From NCBI GenBank assembly GCA_963716925.1, contig CAVQUX010000014.1:744001-808000 (forward strand): 64,000 nt of DNA, in the 5' to 3' direction. This document shows, one piece after another, positions 60,391-64,000 of the stretch. This stretch comes from DAISKN01 sp963716925 (GTDB lineage Bacteria > Acidobacteriota > Vicinamibacteria > Marinacidobacterales > SMYC01). The first letter of the stretch is position 1. The number at the start of each line of letters is the position of its first letter. Under the pieces are notes generated by a model that had not been told where the DNA came from, ran no database searches, and saw nothing but the letters and a program-made list of their open reading frames with translations. The translations under genes and the position numbers were made by a program.

Positions 60391-61588
60391 AGGACCTCAG
60401 CACCTGCACCGCGTTCCGCACGCGATCGAGGTGGAACTTCTTCAGCACTTCCGTCAGGCGAGGGTGCTCGACGGTGAGCTCGGTCAGGACGTCCCGGTCG
60501 ATGCGCAGGATCTCGGAGTCCTCGGTCGTGACCGCGGTCGCCGTGCGGGGAACCCCGGTGAGGAACGAGACCTCGCCGAAGAACTCGTTGGGGCCGATTT
60601 TCCCCAGGCTCACCGCTCCCTCGCGCTGGATCTCGACTCCACCCTTCTTCACCAGGAAGAGCGCGCCGTCCGTGGCGCCTTCCTGCGCCACCTCGATCCC
60701 CGCCGGCACCTGAAGGAACTCGAACTTCGACGCAACGCGCTGGCGCTCTCCGGCGTCCATGAACTCGAAGAGCGGGCTCTCCGCAAGGACTCTCGCCAGG
60801 ACCCGCCGGTGGTACATGCGATCGAGAACCGTTCCCACCCGGGGGTGGCGCGAGACGACCTCCCGCATCGTCTCGTAGCCGAGCTCCAGGATCTCGCTTT
60901 CCTCGGCGGCCACTACCGTCGCGTTCCGCGGCTCTCCCGTGAGGAACGCGAACTCGCCGAGGCACTGGCCCGGTCCCGCGGTGTCGAGCTTCTTCCCCTC
61001 GTTCCGGATCTCGAGCGTCCCGCTCACGACGAAGCAGAGCGATCGGCTCCGGTCGCCCTTCTCGAAGACCGTAGCCCCTTTGCTCAGGAACCGCCGCTTG
61101 AGGCCGGACGCCGCGCTCAGGAGCTCTTCCGGCTCGAGGTCGGAGAGCAGGGGAATGCCCGCGAGGGCGCCGGAGTCCGCGGGAGAATCCGGCTCCTTCG
61201 CAATCGCCACCGCCTTTCCCTGCTCCCGCTGTTCGTCGCGAAGCCGGGCGGCGTTCACCTTGGCGACGTAGGAGAGGGGGTTCTCGAACGTGGGGTCGAG
61301 CTCCAGAATCTTGACTCCGGCGGATATCGCCGCGAGAACGTTCCCCGAGGCGGCGAGGAGCTCCTGGAGGGCGAAGAGCGTCGAGATCGCCTCGTCCCGG
61401 CGTCCGGCCGCGGCGAGCCATTCCCCGAGACGGACCCTGAGGCGCGCCGATTTGGGCTGGGACTCGACCAGCGCTTTCAGCGCGGAGATCGCGTCTTTCG
61501 ACTTCCCCGACTGGTAGAGCGCCTGGATCTTGTCGAGATCGTCCCCGGCCCGCGGCGGCGCGGGCGCTCGTCTTCCGGTCTTGAGCAT
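60377..61588 (-). CDS. TPR plus two cyclic-nucleotide-binding domains
   Basis: 403-aa protein. N-terminal helices (about residues 25-115) have a TPR-like pattern (LYQSGKSKDAISALKALVE, GRRDEAISTLFALQE). Two cNMP-binding domains follow: the first with LGEFAFLTGEPRNATVVA, the second with FGEVSFLTGVPRTATAVT; both keep the phosphate-binding PRxA core. No DNA-binding domain or enzyme is attached, so it is a sensor-scaffold. A longer frame upstream is antisense to the antiporter gene. Downstream partner unknown. Confidence 0.8.
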   Translation of the reverse strand: MLKTGRRAPAPPRAGDDLDKIQALYQSGKSKDAISALKALVESQPKSARLRVRLGEWLAAAGRRDEAISTLFALQELLAASGNVLAAISAGVKILELDPTFENPLSYVAKVNAARLRDEQREQGKAVAIAKEPDSPADSGALAGIPLLSDLEPEELLSAASGLKRRFLSKGATVFEKGDRSRSLCFVVSGTLEIRNEGKKLDTAGPGQCLGEFAFLTGEPRNATVVAAEESEILELGYETMREVVSRHPRVGTVLDRMYHRRVLARVLAESPLFEFMDAGERQRVASKFEFLQVPAGIEVAQEGATDGALFLVKKGGVEIQREGAVSLGKIGPNEFFGEVSFLTGVPRTATAVTTEDSEILRIDRDVLTELTVEHPRLTEVLKKFHLDRVRNAVQVLRSSTRA

Positions 61589-61629
61589 TGCGTTTGTAGG
61601 AAACAGGATCGCAAGGGGCGGAGATCTTG

Positions 61630-63027
61630 TCAACGAGTCATCTCGTCTCGGCCATCCCTCCGGTCGGAGCCCCGGCCGGTCGCGATCGCGACGAGCATGA
61701 CCGCGAGAAGGCCGAACGAGTGGAAGTTCGAGATCCCGACGGCGAACGGACCGAGGCGCGGCATTCCGAACTCCACCCCCGACGCGCTCGTCGACGCCGC
61801 GAGAATGGTCGGGATCATGTAAGGCAGGATGAAGGGGAACACGCAGACGGTGATGTCCATGAGGTTCGCCCTCCGATAGCGGGAAACGCCGAAGCGTTCT
61901 CCGGCGCGGCGGGCGAAGCTCCCCACCGTCAGGATCGCGACCACGCTGTGAGTGGTGACGAGCACCGCGGCCGTGGTCACCGCGACGATGCCCACCTCCG
62001 CGCCGCGAGGCGAGCGGATCCGGCGGGACGCGGCCTCGACCATCCGATCGAGGACCCCCGATGCCTCGAGCGGACCCACGAGTCCCATGAGCAGGAGCGT
62101 GAAGATCGAGGCCCCGATTCCGCGCTCCATTCCCTCGACGATGAGCCCTCGGGCGCTGAAGCTCGCGGCGTCGATGTGGACGAGATCGGAGAACCGCAGG
62201 ACTCCGAACGCGAGACCCACGACGACCGAGAGCGCGATTCCGCCGAGGAGTCCCTCGAGGAGGCTCCGGCCTCTCAGGAGGAGTGCGATCACCGCCACGG
62301 GAACGACGAGCATCGCGAGTCCCCGGTAGCTTCCGGAGACGGTGGGCTCCACCGCGGCCGCGCCTGTCGCGGTTCCCAGAGCCAGATAGGCGGTGAGCGC
62401 GAGAGCCGCGGCGGCCAGGGCGTATGGGAGGCGGCTCCGCACCACTCCGGCGATGTCGGCTTCCTGGGTGAATGCGGACGCGATCGTGGTATCGGAGATG
62501 GGCGAGATGTTGTCCCCGAACGTGGCTCCCCCGAGGATGGCTCCCATCAGGATCTCCGGAGCGGCGCCGAGGGCTCCGCCCGCGGGATAGAGCAGCGGCC
62601 CGCAGACCAGGACGGTGCCGAGGCTCGTGCCCGTCGCCGTCGATACGACGCAGCAGATGACGAACGAGGCAGCGACGTATCCGCTTCCGTGGAGACCGGC
62701 CCCGCCTGCAATCTGAATCAGAGCCTCCACGAACCCCGTCTCTTGCAGGAGACGTCCGAGGACTCCGGCGAGAAGCCAGGCGAGGATCATGATCGAGACC
62801 AGCGGCCGGCTCATCCCTTGAATCGCCTCGTCGGCGAAGCGGGTCCGATCGCGGCTCAAGGCGAGCCCGACGCTGAGGGCGAGAAGGAGCACGGGCCAGA
62901 AGCCGCGCTCGTCCGGCGCGCCCGAGAGTCCCAGCCATGCGACCCCGGCGAGGAAGACTGCGAAGGGCGCGAAGATGCCGACATCTCCGCCCCAGAAACG
63001 GAGGGGCACGGCTTTCGGAGCGGTCAT
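61630..63027 (-). CDS. NhaC-type Na+/H+ antiporter
   Basis: 465-aa membrane protein with about 12 helices. STATGTSLGTVLVCGPLLYPAG, GAILGGATFGDNISPISDTTI, VTTHSVVAILTVGSFARR and the end segment VFPFILPYMIPTILAAS match the NhaC/ArsB-like antiporter family. ATG 63027 is chosen; the longer open frame upstream crosses into the divergent gene. Expected to export Na+ or maintain pH; close relatives include amino-acid or malate antiporters, so the substrate is tentative. Confidence 0.85.
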   Translation of the reverse strand: MTAPKAVPLRFWGGDVGIFAPFAVFLAGVAWLGLSGAPDERGFWPVLLLALSVGLALSRDRTRFADEAIQGMSRPLVSIMILAWLLAGVLGRLLQETGFVEALIQIAGGAGLHGSGYVAASFVICCVVSTATGTSLGTVLVCGPLLYPAGGALGAAPEILMGAILGGATFGDNISPISDTTIASAFTQEADIAGVVRSRLPYALAAAALALTAYLALGTATGAAAVEPTVSGSYRGLAMLVVPVAVIALLLRGRSLLEGLLGGIALSVVVGLAFGVLRFSDLVHIDAASFSARGLIVEGMERGIGASIFTLLLMGLVGPLEASGVLDRMVEAASRRIRSPRGAEVGIVAVTTAAVLVTTHSVVAILTVGSFARRAGERFGVSRYRRANLMDITVCVFPFILPYMIPTILAASTSASGVEFGMPRLGPFAVGISNFHSFGLLAVMLVAIATGRGSDRRDGRDEMTR

Positions 63028-63084
63028 CTTGACGCCGGCGGCGTTTGTACACGATAGTTGAGCCAAAACCAAGATGATTCGGCC

Positions 63085-64000
63085 TTGAGCAAGCTCTCCT
63101 GTCGCATCCTCCCGCTCTCTGCCGCCGTCCTCCTGTGCGCCTGCGGCCGGGCGAGCGAGCCGTCCTTCCCCGACGAGGATCGCCTTCTCGAAGGCCTGAT
63201 GGAGGAGTACGTCGCCGCCCGGCTCGGCTTCTATCCCGTGGAATCGACGCTCGCGGGCCTTCCGGGGCGGGACGCGGTGCTCGGAAGCTTCTCGCGCCAG
63301 GACATCACCGGGCGCGTGAGCTGGCTTTCCGACTTTCACACCAAGTTGATGGGGCTGAAGCTCGGAGCACTCTCGCAGCCCGCGTACCTCGACGCCCTCT
63401 GGCTCACGAGCTTGACGAAGGCCGAGGTCTTCGATCTCGAGAGCCGGCGGATTCGGCGCTTTCCCCGGCGTTCTACGGCGAGACCCTCCGCACCGGAATC
63501 GTCTCCCTGCTTCTGGCGCCGGACCTCGCGAGCCGGACGGAGGAGCTCGGGGGGAGACTCGACGCCATCCCGACTCTCATCGACCAGGCGGGGGAGAACC
63601 TCGGCGAGCTCCCCGATTCCCATCGCCGCGACGGCGTACGCTCCCTCCTCCGGTGCCGCGATCTCCTCTCGGAGATGCCGCTGCTACTCGAGCAGAGCGT
63701 CCCTTCTTTTCGAGTGGCGGAGCTCTCCGAGAAGAGTCGGCTGGCGACGCGATCGCTCCAGACGCTCCTGTCCCGAATTTCCCCCGAGCCCGCGGCCGCG
63801 CCGGCCTCGGTCCCCTATCCTCTGGGCGACGAGGGCTTGCGCCTCTATTTCCTGCAAAACGAGATGATCGATTGGCCTCTCGAGAGAATCCTGCTCGGCG
63901 CCCGGGAAGCGGTTTCTGACGCGTCGAACCAGTTGACCGAGGTGGCTCTCGACCATCTCGCGGATCGCGACCTTCGGGCGATCCTCGCCGAGAAGGTTCC
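63085..64000 (+). CDS. DUF885-like lipoprotein, partial and frameshifted
   Basis: Starts with a lipoprotein signal SKLSCRILPLSAAVLLCAC (Cys20 in the lipobox LCAC) and continues DEDRLLEGLMEEYVAARLGFYP, typical of the DUF885 (M32-like uncharacterised hydrolase) N-terminus. After KAEVFDLESRRI the frame is lost; if one G is added near 63455 it resumes as ALSPAFYGETLRTGIVSLLLAP and runs off the right edge. The TTG at 63085 fits the signal peptide; a TTG at 63058 is also possible. The C-terminal catalytic part lies outside the window. Confidence 0.72.

Noticed and set aside
60377..63052. 891-aa frame extending the cNMP-binding protein upstream
   Set aside because: Residues before the ATG at 61588 are antisense to the NhaC-like gene and have shadow-frame composition.
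1..64000. CRISPR array, prophage or insertion sequence
   Set aside because: No regularly spaced direct repeats, no transposase or integrase or phage genes, and gene content is mostly housekeeping.

Overview
The window is GC-rich, gene-dense bacterial chromosome with about 60 protein genes in short co-directional runs, many joined by 4-nt stop/start overlaps. No rRNA, tRNA, CRISPR array, transposase, integrase or phage gene was recognised. A Gram-negative-type envelope is suggested by two predicted outer-membrane beta-barrels, a phosphoheptose isomerase and lipoproteins. Menaquinone is apparently made by the futalosine route. DivIVA, CdaA/CdaR and a Lys-rich histone-like protein are also present. 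Together this fits a deep-branching lineage such as Acidobacteriota, but that placement is inference and no marker here proves it. Four genes (mqnC, ruvB, a GT-C-like membrane protein and the DUF885-like gene at the right edge) are each broken by one single-base indel, three of them in runs of the same base. This looks more like draft or metagenome consensus error than biology.

Layout. 0-6.3 kb: grpE (-); then glyA, a DinG/XPD-type helicase, a PTPS-III-like pterin enzyme, a PLP homeostasis protein and DivIVA (+). 6.4-16.6 kb: a long minus-strand housekeeping run read tilS, hpt, ftsH, folP, cdaA, cdaR, glmM, pdxJ, lepB and a small membrane protein. It links c-di-AMP synthesis, folate, amino-sugar and B6 metabolism. 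16.7-17.9 kb: a zinc microprotein and gpsA. 18.1-22.5 kb: a minus-strand menaquinone cluster (UbiA-type prenyltransferase, UbiX-like, mqnE, mqnA, mqnC). 22.8-28.2 kb: a histone-H1-like protein, a zinc microprotein, an orphan branched-chain-amino-acid-type binding lipoprotein, an XRE regulator, a SerK/SbnI-like ParB-fold protein and a DUF485/ActP symporter pair.

28.2-36.1 kb: yebC, ruvC, ruvA, a MutS-like ATPase, ruvB, hicB/hicA, queA, gmhA-like and a deoxyhypusine-synthase-like gene. 36.1-38.3 kb: two beta-barrel proteins (-). 38.4-46.1 kb: RidA-like, luciferase-like, carboxyltransferase, AtuA-like, enoyl-CoA hydratase and biotin carboxylase genes, an acyl-CoA carboxylase cluster for leucine/isovalerate or terpenoid-acid breakdown. 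46.1-49.6 kb: kup, a membrane protein and a secreted asparaginase. 49.9-51.0 kb: PilZ and AhpD-like proteins. 51.0-59.5 kb: a surface-glycan-like set of three large GT-C-like membrane proteins, a methyltransferase and an FAD oxidoreductase. 59.5-64.0 kb: an amidohydrolase, a TPR/double cNMP-binding protein, an NhaC-type antiporter and the 5' part of a DUF885-like lipoprotein gene.

Several operon-leading genes (yebC, the SerK-like gene, the methyltransferase, possibly lepB) have a -10-like hexamer ending about 3-11 nt before the start codon, which would give leaderless or nearly leaderless mRNAs. The best candidates for under-described biology are the GT-C/FAD-oxidoreductase cluster, the AtuA-containing carboxylase cluster, the deoxyhypusine-synthase-like gene beside gmhA, and the MutS-like ATPase inside the ruv operon.
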